Assembly: GCA_016710595.1 (NCBI GenBank) | Contig: JADJVM010000006.1 | Coordinates: forward strand, 283,897 to 347,896 | DNA length: 64,000 nt | Source of the DNA: Niastella sp. | Lineage (GTDB): Bacteria; Bacteroidota; Bacteroidia; Chitinophagales; Chitinophagaceae | Direction of reading: 5' to 3' | Shown here: positions 7,974-19,200 of the stretch, piece after piece | How positions within the stretch are numbered: the first letter of the stretch is position 1 | How the letters are laid out: each line of letters begins with the position of its first letter | Translations under genes and position numbers: made by a program | Notes under the pieces: generated by a model | Databases searched by the model: none | What the model saw: only the letters and a program-made list of their open reading frames with translations | Told to the model about the DNA's origin: nothing

Positions 7974-9869
7974 TCATTTTAAAATTTGCAATTTCATACT
8001 ATAGCTTTGGTCTTCTGCATTCAGTTTAAATAAATAGACTCCTTGCGCTAATGTAACAGGTATTTTTAAAGGCAAGGTATGGCTGCCAGTACTTACAGCA
8101 ATAGCAGGCAAAACTCTTGCAATATACTTTCCGGTTGCATCATACAAGTCGCCTGAAAGTTGTACCCGCTTGCGAATGTTGATCTGTAAATGGGCATCAG
8201 CTTTTACCGGATTAGGAAATACATTCCAGGAAAAAACACGATCTACTGCCGGTGTTACCGTACCTGGATTGTTGATCGCCAATACTTCAAAATTACTTTT
8301 TAAGAAAATGGGGGAACCTGTAAGATTAATATTTGTTTTTGGAATGCTATTCATCAACCCTGTACTGCTATAATTCCAATCGAATTTGTATAATACTGAA
8401 TTCACATTAATGCCGGTTGGGAAATTATAAACCGCCGATGCTGTTTCGGAATTATCAATACTCGTCTTTGCCCATAATACCAGGATGATTTCTCCTACCC
8501 CATTTTTAAAAGCAGCGCCGTCAATATTGGCAGGCAATGCCAAAGACCGTGTAAAAGTGGTATCAAAATGATAGCCTTTTAATAAGTCGGCCGTAGTTTT
8601 ATAAGCCAGTCCACCATCTGTAAATTGTTGGTTGTATTGCCCGCCGTTCCATAATGGGCCAATACCTTTTAAATTGGTAAATAACCCCATCATGCTAAAT
8701 GGATCGGTGGCACTTCCATAATTATCATAATCTCCCAGGCAATACACCTGGGTTTGTAACAATCCTTTTTTCTGGCTTTCTACCAGGCTTTTAATCATAA
8801 AATTCCGTTGAGCTTCTATACCACCAAAAATACCATTGATATTTTTTCGGGATGTATTAATCTCGGTGGTAATCATATATTTCCTGGGATAGGTTACGCC
8901 ATTGTACCCACGATTTGACAGCACCTGGTTCATTCCATCAATTTTATTTACATAAAATTCAAGGGCTTTATCAGAATGACGATTTATGACACCCATATCC
9001 AGATAAGGATAACAATGAATACTCACACAATCAAAATAAGCGCCCCCTTTGTAAGGATAGGAACCCGTTACTGTACCATCAGAAGGATTGTCGCTATAAC
9101 GCAATAAAGCATCTAAAAAACTAGGATACCCAATACCACCAGGCGTTACATAAGCAGTAGGATCTACTGATTTTATTACTTCATAACTAATCCTTAATAA
9201 ACGGATATAGCGATAAATTGGAACATATATATTTTTAAGCTCGCAAGTTTTGGGTGCATGGTCCCACCAGTTTCCCAACGGGTCGCCACTCGGCCGCCAG
9301 CCAATTAAGCCCCAATCCTGGTCGGGTTCATTTACAATCTCCCAAAATTTTACATATTGTTTATATGTTTTAGCGAGGTTATAAATATATACTGCGTAAT
9401 AATTATTTTCATTTACCGGCGTTCCATTTGCACCTCCATCCCAAATGGGTTCATACATATTGGCATATAATTTTGAACTGTTTGCACATCCATCATAAAA
9501 ATTATTATCGGCATGTGAGGCAGCTACGGGTAAATCAACAAATAAGGTAAGGTTTGATGCACCAATTGAACTAAAATGCTGGAACCGGTCGTTTAAAATA
9601 CCAATTCCCCATTGATCCGTAAATTGTTCATATACTTTTGGCCTTAAAGTATTTGCCCCGGCACCTTTTATATTTAGGGAAGCATTCCCAACAGCAATGT
9701 TTGCCATGGCCTGGTCGTCCCATGAGCCATCGTACCATCCTAAATTTACGCCATACCCAAAAATGCCGGAATAGGCATCCACACGGGTTTGTGCATTATA
9801 ATTTATTTGTGAAAAAAGGGGTAAGCCTGAAATTAAAAATAAGGCTAACAAAAAAGAATGTGGTTTCAT
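7974..9869 (-). CDS. Secreted clan GH-A-like glycosidase with T9SS tail
   Basis: A 631-residue exported protein. It starts with a signal peptide (about 1-21, ending LFSQ). Residues about 35-470 look like a TIM-barrel glycoside hydrolase of clan GH-A: WEIVNEPD gives the general acid/base Glu181, after the usual Asn, and MITTEIN gives a nucleophile candidate Glu336. Substrate-pocket aromatics are plentiful (SIHCYPYLD). The C-terminus has WNVFPNPV, LYDATGKYIA and AQGVYLFKLN, a type A T9SS sorting module. The exact GH family is not clear; GH39- or GH5-like is the nearest impression. Likely role is cell-surface or extracellular polysaccharide breakdown. It is not in a polysaccharide utilisation locus (no SusC/SusD nearby) and stands alone, divergent from the DUF4139 gene. 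Confidence 0.8.
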   Translation of the reverse strand: MKPHSFLLALFLISGLPLFSQINYNAQTRVDAYSGIFGYGVNLGWYDGSWDDQAMANIAVGNASLNIKGAGANTLRPKVYEQFTDQWGIGILNDRFQHFSSIGASNLTLFVDLPVAASHADNNFYDGCANSSKLYANMYEPIWDGGANGTPVNENNYYAVYIYNLAKTYKQYVKFWEIVNEPDQDWGLIGWRPSGDPLGNWWDHAPKTCELKNIYVPIYRYIRLLRISYEVIKSVDPTAYVTPGGIGYPSFLDALLRYSDNPSDGTVTGSYPYKGGAYFDCVSIHCYPYLDMGVINRHSDKALEFYVNKIDGMNQVLSNRGYNGVTYPRKYMITTEINTSRKNINGIFGGIEAQRNFMIKSLVESQKKGLLQTQVYCLGDYDNYGSATDPFSMMGLFTNLKGIGPLWNGGQYNQQFTDGGLAYKTTADLLKGYHFDTTFTRSLALPANIDGAAFKNGVGEIILVLWAKTSIDNSETASAVYNFPTGINVNSVLYKFDWNYSSTGLMNSIPKTNINLTGSPIFLKSNFEVLAINNPGTVTPAVDRVFSWNVFPNPVKADAHLQINIRKRVQLSGDLYDATGKYIARVLPAIAVSTGSHTLPLKIPVTLAQGVYLFKLNAEDQSYSMKLQILK

Positions 9870-10180
9870 AAGAAATAGATAAGTGGTGTTTTAAAACAAG
9901 AACCATGCAAAACTGCAATTGCAACAAGAAGCAATTTGTAGTTCAAACTACCTGATCGGTGTAGTTACAAAAACAGTTTAGTGCAGCCTTCAATATTGCT
10001 AAAATATAACGCAGTAATATTTTATTTATTGTTGATAAAATTCAGTGTGGACAAAGGTTTCCGCTATTTTACCAGGGAACATATTGAGTATGAACCTGTC
10101 CGTCAAAAAAAAAATAAAAAATGATTTATGTAAAGTGCATATTTACAACATCCTGTACAAAACATGTAAAATTGATAAAT
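9870..10180. other. Intergenic region between divergent genes
   Basis: About 310 bp separating the glycosidase (minus) from the DUF4139 gene (plus). It is AT-rich. GTAGTT-CA-AACTAC near 9941-9954 is a small perfect inverted repeat that could be an operator. TAAAATTG at 10167-10174 is a one-mismatch -7 element just before the DUF4139 start. No gene or convincing RNA is seen. Confidence 0.4.
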
Positions 10181-11974
10181 ATGAAAAAGTATTTTATAAC
10201 CTTTTTGCCACTAACTCTTTTGCTACTATCGTTTGCCCCTGCAGACGAAAAAGTTACAACCACATCTACGTTGAACAGTGTTACTGTTTATCGTGCCGGA
10301 GCTGAGATGAACCATACAGCGAACGCTTACTTAAAGCAAGGGAATACAGAGCTAAAAATTGATGGCATTAGCAGTTATCCCGATCTAAACAGCATACAGG
10401 TGAAATGCCCCGCTAGTGTTACCATTTTAAGTTTAGAATATGGAAATGATTATTTAAAAGAAGAAGATAACAGCAGTGTAAAAAGATTGAAAGACTCCCT
10501 TACCATCATAGCAGATGAAATAAAAAAAATTGATGTAATGATTACATCGCAAAATGAATTGTTAGATGTATTAAAAACCAACAAAGAAGTGAAAGGCAGC
10601 CAGGCAGGCCTGAGTGTAGCAGAACTGGCAAAACTAATGGATTATTATGAACTAAAAAGTATTGAAATAAGAAACCGGCTACTGCTACATAACAGTAAAA
10701 AGAATAAACTACAAAACACGCAAAGCCGCTTATCTCAACAAATAAATGAAGAGCAAAAAAAGAATACAAAAACAGGCGGTACACTTACTTTGCAATTGTA
10801 TGTTGCTGCTGCCGGTAATAGCAAGTTCGATGTCTCATATATCACCCGGAATGCTTACTGGACGCCCTACTACGATGTAAAAGCAGCAGATATTAAAAGT
10901 CCTTTACAGTTTATTTATAAAGCAAAAATATCTCAAACAACCGGAATAGACTGGAAGAAAGTGAAACTTTCATTATCCACTTCTACCCCATCCAGCTTTG
11001 GTAATGCGCCACTTTTAAAAACATGGTTTTTAAGTTATATAGATACATACGGGGCAATAAACAAAAGTTTAAATAAAATCAATACAATTCCGGGTATTGC
11101 GGGTGCATCTTCAGAATTAAGTGAAGTAGTTGTTACAGCTTATGGAAATAGAAGAGACGGGAAAATTGAGGATGCCATCTATATTGTAAATGGCAATCTG
11201 ATGAGTAAGTCAGAATTTTCAAAATTTACGCCACAGGCTATTAAAAGCACTGAAGTATTATCACCCTCAGACGCTGTTGCGCTTTACGGTAGCCGGGCTG
11301 CTGGCGGAGCTGTAATTGTAAACTTAAAAGATGGATTAGATGATTACGTATCAGTAAGTGAAAGTACTTTAGATATCACCTATGATATAGATATCCCTTA
11401 TGACGTGCCAACTAATGGAAAACCTCAAATAGCTACATTAAAAGAGACATCTGTACCAGCATTATACAAATACTATACGGTTCCGAAACTAGATAAAGAA
11501 GTCTATCTGCTGGCAGAAATACCCAACTGGCAAACATTAAATTTACTTCCCGGTGAAGCCAATATCATTTTTGAAGGTACTTATATTGGTAAATCCTTTA
11601 TAGATCCGGCCAGTACGAGTGATACATTAAACTTTACCTTAGGCACCGATAAACGGGTAATTATAAAAAGAGAAAAATTAGTTGATTTTAGCAGTATCAA
11701 ATTTTTAGGATCCAATAAACTGCAAACTTTAGCTTTTGATATCACTGTAAAAAACAATAAAAAAGAAGCGATACAAATTATTGTAAAAGACCAATACCCC
11801 ATTAGCAGTAATAAAGAAATAGAAGTAGATTTATTAGAAAATAGTGCTGGTGCTGTGAATGAGGAAATAGGCGTCGTAACATGGATCCTGAATATTGAAC
11901 CGGGGCAAAGCAAAAAAGTGAGAATAAGTTATTCAGCAAAATATCCGAAAAACAAAACAATCAATTTTAATTAA
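10181..11974 (+). CDS. DUF4139 (MuiA-like) protein with a TonB-plug-like insert
   Basis: A 597-residue secreted protein of the mucoidy inhibitor MuiA/DUF4139 family. The start at 10181 gives MKKYFITFLPLTLLLLSFA, a proper signal peptide; the upstream in-frame ATG at 10121 would bury it. Residues about 30-80 are the N-terminal DUF4140-like strands (SVTVYRAGAEM), about 85-190 are a coiled coil, and the beta-sandwich begins near 205 (SYITRNAYWTPYYDVKA). Residues about 307-390 are odd: ELSEVVVTAYG, IVNGNLM and ALYGSRAAGGAVIV closely resemble the start and plug of SusC-type TonB receptors. After the insert the DUF4139 domain resumes (YDIDIPYDVP, VPALYKYY, FEGTYIGKSF, VTWILNIEPGQSKK). Biochemical role unknown. 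Flanked by its own terminator. Confidence 0.82.
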   Translation: MKKYFITFLPLTLLLLSFAPADEKVTTTSTLNSVTVYRAGAEMNHTANAYLKQGNTELKIDGISSYPDLNSIQVKCPASVTILSLEYGNDYLKEEDNSSVKRLKDSLTIIADEIKKIDVMITSQNELLDVLKTNKEVKGSQAGLSVAELAKLMDYYELKSIEIRNRLLLHNSKKNKLQNTQSRLSQQINEEQKKNTKTGGTLTLQLYVAAAGNSKFDVSYITRNAYWTPYYDVKAADIKSPLQFIYKAKISQTTGIDWKKVKLSLSTSTPSSFGNAPLLKTWFLSYIDTYGAINKSLNKINTIPGIAGASSELSEVVVTAYGNRRDGKIEDAIYIVNGNLMSKSEFSKFTPQAIKSTEVLSPSDAVALYGSRAAGGAVIVNLKDGLDDYVSVSESTLDITYDIDIPYDVPTNGKPQIATLKETSVPALYKYYTVPKLDKEVYLLAEIPNWQTLNLLPGEANIIFEGTYIGKSFIDPASTSDTLNFTLGTDKRVIIKREKLVDFSSIKFLGSNKLQTLAFDITVKNNKKEAIQIIVKDQYPISSNKEIEVDLLENSAGAVNEEIGVVTWILNIEPGQSKKVRISYSAKYPKNKTINFN

Positions 11975-11995
11975 ATTCAAATTTTTTCTAAAAAG

Positions 11996-12017
11996 CCTGT
12001 CATCTGACAGGTTTTTT
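11996..12017 (+). terminator. Terminator after the DUF4139 gene
   Basis: CCTGTC (11996-12001) and GACAGG (12006-12011) form a hairpin with a 4-base loop followed by six T. Confidence 0.75.
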
Positions 12018-12082
12018 AGTTTAATAACCAAATGCTGAGATGATTACTGGTATTCCAATTTTTCACAATAACTCTACTATCT

Positions 12083-12090
12083 TATCTTTG
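12083..12090 (+). promoter_or_regulatory. -7 element before sucD
   Basis: TATCTTTG, an exact TAnnTTTG match, 37 bases ahead of the sucD ATG. Confidence 0.6.
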
Positions 12091-12127
12091 CGGCATCTCA
12101 ACACAAAATATACTTTAAAAATACACT

Positions 12128-13003
12128 ATGTCAGTATTAGTAAATAAAGATTCAAAAGTAATTGTACAAGGTTTCACTGGTACGGAAGGCACTTTTCATG
12201 CAACTCAAATGATTGAATATGGAACCCAATTGGTAGGTGGTGTAACACCCGGCAAGGGTGGCACTACACATTTAGAAAGGCCAGTATTTAATACCGTAAG
12301 CGATGCAGTAAAAGAAACGGGAGCGAATGTAAGTATCATTTTTGTACCACCTGCTTTTGCCGCAGATGCCATTATGGAAGCGGCAGATGCAGGAATTGCA
12401 TTGGTTGTATGCATTACCGAAGGGATTCCCGTACAGGATATGGTGAATGTAAAAAATATTTTAGCAGAATCAAAGACAAGGTTAATTGGGCCAAACTGCC
12501 CCGGCATTATTACAGCAGATGAATGTAAAGTAGGTATTATGCCCGGCTTTATTTTTAAGAAAGGACGTATTGGAATTGTTTCAAAATCGGGGACCCTTAC
12601 TTATGAAGCTGCCGACCAGGTAGCGAAGGCAGGCCTTGGAATATCTACTGCCATCGGAATTGGTGGCGACCCCATAATTGGAACAACTACCAAACAAGCA
12701 GTAGAATTATTTATGAATGACCCCGAAACCGATGCAATAGTAATGATTGGTGAAATTGGTGGCGGTATGGAAGCAGAAGCAGCAGCGTATATAAAAAGTA
12801 CCAACAATAAAAAACCGGTTGTAGGATTTATTGCGGGACAAACAGCACCTCCCGGCCGCAGAATGGGCCATGCCGGCGCCATTGTAGGCGGTGCTGAAGA
12901 TACTGCAGCTGCTAAAATGAAAATTATGGGCGAATGTGGTATCCATGTGGTAGCAAGCCCCGCAGACATCGGTAAAGCAATGGCCGATGTGCTAAAAAAA
13001 TAA
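12128..13003 (+). CDS. sucD: Succinyl-CoA ligase, alpha subunit
   Basis: TCA-cycle enzyme subunit that, with SucC, converts succinyl-CoA to succinate with formation of ATP or GTP. The 291-residue protein has the CoA-binding Rossmann start ([14 protein letters not shown]), the IGPNCPGII segment, SKSGTLTYE, and the phosphohistidine loop [13 protein letters not shown] (His248). Length and motifs are standard. The beta subunit gene sucC is not adjacent, so the two subunits are encoded apart, as is common in Bacteroidota. It has its own promoter and terminator. Confidence 0.97.
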   Translation: MSVLVNKDSKVIVQGFTGTEGTFHATQMIEYGTQLVGGVTPGKGGTTHLERPVFNTVSDAVKETGANVSIIFVPPAFAADAIMEAADAGIALVVCITEGIPVQDMVNVKNILAESKTRLIGPNCPGIITADECKVGIMPGFIFKKGRIGIVSKSGTLTYEAADQVAKAGLGISTAIGIGGDPIIGTTTKQAVELFMNDPETDAIVMIGEIGGGMEAEAAAYIKSTNNKKPVVGFIAGQTAPPGRRMGHAGAIVGGAEDTAAAKMKIMGECGIHVVASPADIGKAMADVLKK

Positions 13004-13023
13004 TAAAATAATTTCATTCTATA

Positions 13024-13049
13024 GCCGGCTCGCAACAGCCGGCATTTTT
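13024..13049 (+). terminator. Terminator after sucD
   Basis: GCCGGCT (13024-13030) pairs with AGCCGGC (13037-13043), followed by ATTTTTA. Confidence 0.75.
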
Positions 13050-13235
13050 ATACCTGCAAAAAAGAAGGATTGTATTTTTATTTTTAGCCTGGTATTTGTG
13101 TAATATTCATTAGTAATACATCTTACTAAAAAAAGAATTTCTATGTATTCCTTACTAAGCAAAGTTTCTGGCAAATTATTACCTGGCTTTATAAAATGGA
13201 TTAACTTGTATTTACATATATCTAAACCACCCGCA

Positions 13236-16200
13236 ATGAAAGCATTTACGCTACTTTTAGTATCCTCTTTCTTAATATTATTACCCGCTATGGCACAAAA
13301 AACGGATTTTGATGCAGCATGGAAAAAGTTGCAGGATTTAGAAAAAAAAGGGCTCACCCAAAGCGCTTCGCAACAAGCGAATGTAATTTTTGATCTTGCA
13401 CTCTCTTCCCAAAATGAACCGCAACAAATAAAAGCAGCGATGTATGTAATGAAGTATCGCTACACCCTGAGTGATGAAGAAGCGATGGCAAAAAATTATG
13501 CTTATATAGATAGCCTGGTGAATAAAACAAAAGCACCGGCAAAAAATATTTTATTGAGTATGCAGGCCGATTATTTACATGCCTTTAAAAACAATAACCG
13601 GTATCAATTATATCAACGTACAGCGCTTGAAAATGAAAATAGTACCGATATCCATACCTGGAGCCTGAAAAAACTAAATGCTGAAATTGAAAAGTTATAC
13701 AAAGCCTCATTACAAAATGATGAGCTTCTTAAAACAACCCCAGTTTCACAATTTAATGATATTTTAGACAAAGGTGAAAATACCCGCATCCTCCGCCCTA
13801 CATTATACGATTTCCTGGCACACCGGGCATTATCTTATTTCATCAATACTGAAAACGATATCAGTTCACCAGGTTTTAAATTTATTATTGATGATGAAAA
13901 TGCTTTTGCAAATACAGCAATATTTGTAAAAATAAAATTTAAAACTCAGGACTCAAGTTCGCTTCTTTACCAGGCGCTCCTGGTATTTCAGGATATTCTT
14001 CGTTTTCATTTACAGGATAAGAATACAGATGCATTGATAGATGCCGATATTGAAAGAATTAATTTTGTTCATGATCATGCTGTTGTAGCTGATAAAGATC
14101 AGCTATACGAATTGGCTTTAAAAGCCATTGAACAAACCTATGCTAACAATCCATTGGTAGCAGATGCTATGTATGCAAGAGCAAATTTATATTTTAACCA
14201 GGGCGAGCAGTACGACCGAATTACAAAAAAAGAATTTCAATTTAAATTAAAAGAGGCAGTTGCGCTTTGTAAAGAAACGGTTGCTAAATACCCTGGCACG
14301 GCCGGGGCTTTAAATTGCTTTAACCTGGATAATATGATTCACAGGCCAGGCCTTGATATGGTAACCGAGAAAGTAAATGTGAGCAATACCGCATTCCGCA
14401 CCCTTGTGAAATACAAAAACCTTTCAACCATTTATTTAAGAATTGTAAAAACAAATTATGATGACTGGAACAAATTGGTAAACCAGGAAATGTATAAAAG
14501 TTGGGAAGCCTTAGTAAATTCAAACGTGTTAAAAAGTTGGTCGCAATCTTTTCCAAACCCGGGTGACATGCAAGATCATGCTGCCGAAATAAAAATTGAT
14601 GGGCTCCCCAATGGCATGTATGTGATCCTGGCGAGCCTAAGCCCCAATTTTGAATTAAGCAATAATTATCTTTCAAGGCAATTAACTTATATCAGTGATA
14701 TTAGTTACATTATCAGTACAAAAAATGAATTGTATGTATTAAACAGGAGTACAGGCGAGCCCTTAGAAAATGCACAAGTACAATTGTGGGATAACCATTA
14801 CAATTATAGTACAAGTAAATATGAAAAACAAAAAGCCGGGCATTATGTAACAGATAAGAACGGTTTAGCTATTTTGAAATTTAAGGATCGAAATTATTAT
14901 AACAACAATATCCAGGTGAATTATAAATCTGATGAGCTCCATACAACAGATGAATTTTACCTAAGCTATTATCAGGGTGAAAGTGAAAGACAAGATGTAA
15001 AACAAACTTTCTTTTTTACTGACAGGAGTATTTACCGCCCGGGGCAAACTTTATACTTTAAAGGCGTAGTAATTAATAGAAACAAGAAAGACGGTATGCC
15101 CAGCATTGTACCCAATTACAAAACCCAGGTTGTTTTATATGATGCAAACAGGCAAAAAGTAAAATCATTGTTCATTGAAACCAATGAATATGGTTCATAT
15201 CATGGAAGCTTTCAATTACCCGAAGGCAGTTTAAATGGCAATTTTTACATTTCTGATACCGCAACAAAAAGCAATCAATATTTTTCAGTAGAAGAGTATA
15301 AAAGGCCAAAATTTTTGGTAGAAATATCAAAGCCAACAGGAAGTTACCGGGTAAACGACAGTATAAAAGTGTTGGGAAATGCAAAAGCGTATGCCGGGAA
15401 TAATATAGACGGCGCAGCAATAAGTTACCGGGTGGTGCGCAAAACACAATATCCTATATGGTGGGGATGGGGCAGGTACTGGCCACCCTATTACCAAAAG
15501 GAAGAAATGGAAATTATGAATGGGAATACCATTACCGATGCAAACGGCCATTTTGAAATTTCATTTAAAGCGATCCCTGATGAAACTGTAAGTAAAAAAG
15601 ATCAACCCACATTTTATTATGAGGTATCTGCCGATGTTACCGATATTAATGGTGAAACACGTTCTGCTTCTACAAACATAGCGGTAAGTTACCAGGCCAT
15701 ACAATTAAACATTGCATTAGATGAAAGAATTGACGCTGATAGTTTAAAAAATATAAGGATCAGTAGTACCAACAGCAATGGAATTTATGAACCGGCAAAA
15801 ATAAAATTGAATATTTACAGCTTAAATAATCCAGGCAAAATGTTCAGGGAAAGATACTGGGAAGCACCAGATCAATTTGTGATGAGTAAAGAAGATTATT
15901 ATAAATATTTTCCTTACGATGCTTATGCTAACGAGAATCAGATTGGCAGTTGGGGTGTAGGGCCTGCGGTAATAGAAATAAATGATAGCACCGAAAAAGA
16001 TGGTGCATTTAAAATAAAAAATATTGCACTAAAACCAGGATGGTATAAAATAGTAGCAACATCAAAAGATAAGTTTGGTGAAGATGTAAGGGCAGAAAAA
16101 TTAATTTTTATCATCAATAATATTAATCCTGCCAAAAACTTACCCCTATTGGTTGATGTAAATAAAAAATCATTAGAACCAGGGGAAACTGCATCATTAG

Positions 16201-19200
16201 CCTATCATACAGGTTTTGATAAGATATGGTTAATTCAAAAATCATCAACAGTTAACAAGAAGATTAATACTATTTATACAAATGTAGATCAGACTAATCC
16301 GTACCGAACGAATATCTTAATAACTGAAGCTGACCGGGGCGGAATTTATATTGGATATGCTTTTGTAAAAAATAACCGGGTATATAAAGGAAGGAACTAT
16401 GTTAGTATTCCCTGGACCAATAAACAGTTACAAGTAAAATATGAAACTTACAGAGATAAGCTCTTACCCGGAAGTGAAGAAAAATGGAAAATAAAAATTT
16501 CAGGCCCTAAAACTGACCAGGTAACTGCAGAAACGCTCATTAGCATGTACGATGCTTCACTCGATCAATTTAAACCACATCAATGGGCCAACCTTTATTC
16601 CACCTGGCCATATAATAATACATATATTGACTGGCAACAAACAGATAACTTCCAGCAAGAAAATTCAAATGATTATGACCGGTTAATGCAAGATTATAAA
16701 AGCATCCCACCTAAAACTTATGATGGCTTATTAAATAATGGATGGATATATAGTAGTATTTCTGTGAGGTTAAGAGGCATGGTAGCAGGCTCTCCAGTTG
16801 TGGCTGATGAACTCGATTCGGCAGAAGAACAGAGGGCAAAAAAAAGCATGGGTTTTGCAACAACAATTAAAAGTGAAGATAAAAATACTGATACAACTAC
16901 TGAAAAGCCAAATCAAAATGGACAGGGTGAAATCCAGGTTCGCAAAAACTTTAATGAAACCGCATTCTTTTTTCCCAACTTAGTTACTGACAAATATGGT
17001 AATGTAGCATTTTCATTTACCATACCGGAAGCGCTTACGAAATGGAAAATGATGACAATGGCTTATGATAAAAACCTGGCCAGTGCTTATTCCGAAAAAA
17101 CAGTAGTTACTCAAAAACCATTAATGATTCAACCTTTTGCGCCTCGTTTTTTCAGGGAAGGTGACCAGTTGGAATTTACTGCCAAAATCGTAAACCTGGA
17201 AGACAAAGAGCTTACCGGCATCGCAACACTTGAACTGTTTGATGCCACAAACAATAAGCCCGTTGATGGTTGGTTTAAAAACATATTTCCCAACCAATAT
17301 TTTACAGTTGCTGCCGGGCAAAGTTCATTGGTAAAATTCCCGATAGGCATCCCTACAAACTTTAATAGTGCATTGCTGTACCGTATAAAAGCAGTAACCA
17401 AAGATGGTGCTTTTTCCGATGGTGAAGAAATGGTGCTCCCGGTATTGAGCAACCGTATGCTGGTAACAGAAAGCATGCCTTTGAACATGCGCCATACAAA
17501 CAATAAGAATTTTACTTTCCAAAAATTATTACAATCGGGTAATAGTAGCAGCCTGAGCAACCAATCGCTTACGGTAGAATATACCAGTAACCCTGCCTGG
17601 TATGCCATACAGTCATTACCTTACTTAATGGAGTATCCTTATGATTGCGTGGAACAAAATTTTAATCGTTATTATGCAAACACATTGGCATCTTACATAA
17701 GTTACAGTACGCCAAAAATTAAAGCAATTTTTGAACAATGGAAAAATTTAGATACCGCTGCCCTGCTGAGTAACCTTCAAAAAAATGAAGAGTTGAAAGC
17801 AGCCTTGATACAGGAAACTCCATGGGTATTACAAGCTAAAAATGAAAATGAGCAAAAAAAGAATATTGGTTTATTATTCGATATGGTGAGGATGGCTAAA
17901 GAAAAAGCGAATACATACAACAAATTAAAACAGGCACAAACACCCAATGGGGGATTTGCCTGGTTTACGGGAGGCAGTGATGATCGCTATATGACCCAGT
18001 ACATTTTTACCGGCATGGGCCATCTTAAAAAACTAAATGCATTGGAGCCGGAAGATTACAGCTTGCTGAAACCCATGATAGATAAAGGGCTTGCCTATCT
18101 TGATGAACGCATAAAAGAAGATTATGATTATTTGATAAACCACAAAATAAAATTAAATCAAAACAACCTTTCTTACATGGCAATTCAATACTTGTATATG
18201 AATAGTTTTTTTGCAGATCATAAATTAAATGATAAATCAAAAAAAGCATACAATTATTATTTTGACCAGGCTAAAAAATTTTGGTTGCCACAATCCAAGT
18301 ATATGCAGGCAATGATTGCACTTACAATGTATAGAAAAGGGGAATTGAAAACCGCCCATGAGATTATGGCATCATTGAAAGAAAATGCAGTAACCAATGC
18401 TGAAATGGGAACCTATTGGAAAGAGTTTGCAAAAAATGGTTATTACTGGTACCAGGCACCCATTGAAAGCCAGGCGCTAATGATTGAAGCCTTTACAGAA
18501 GTAAAACAGGATACTGAGATGGTAGATAATTTAAAAACATGGCTCTTAAAAAACAAGCAAACCAATCAATGGAATTCTACCAAAGCCACTGCTGAAGCCT
18601 GCTATGCACTTTTACTAAAAGGTAGCAATTGGCTTGCAGAAGAAAATAAAGTTACCATTCAACTGGGCAATACCACCCTAAGCAGTACCGATGCAAAAAC
18701 AGAAGCAGGTACCGGTTATTTTAAACAAAAAATACCAGGTGAAAAAGTACAGCAGGGAATGGGCCATATCAATGTGAAAATAGAAAAGACAGATGTAAAA
18801 AGCAGTTCCAGTAGTTGGGGCGCTGTATATTGGCAATACTTTGAAAATTTAGATAAAATTACAACTGCAGAAACTCCCCTTAAGTTAGTGAAGAAACTTT
18901 TTGTAGAGAAAAACACAACTACCGGTCCAGTATTGCAGGCGATACATGAGGGGGATGTAATTCATATTGGCGATAAAATAAAAATACGTATTGAATTGCG
19001 GGCAGACAGGGATATGGAATATGTACACATGAAAGACATGCGTGCATCATGTATGGAACCTGTAAATGTATTAAGCAGTTATAAATGGCAGGGCGGACTG
19101 GGCTATTATGAAAGCACCAAAGATGCCAGTACCAACTTCTTTTTTGGCTGGCTCCCCAAAGGCACGTATGTATTTGAGTACCCCTTATTTGTAACACATG

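Noticed and set aside
9992..10021. AATATT inverted repeat in the 9870-10180 gap
   Set aside because: Short AT-only pairing is expected by chance in such AT-rich DNA.
10045..10305. 86-codon ORF upstream of the DUF4139 gene
   Set aside because: It overlaps the DUF4139 signal peptide in another frame and looks like non-coding translation.
16798..16983. 61-codon ORF in the alpha-2-macroglobulin gene
   Set aside because: It is an alternative frame of a long, well-supported gene.
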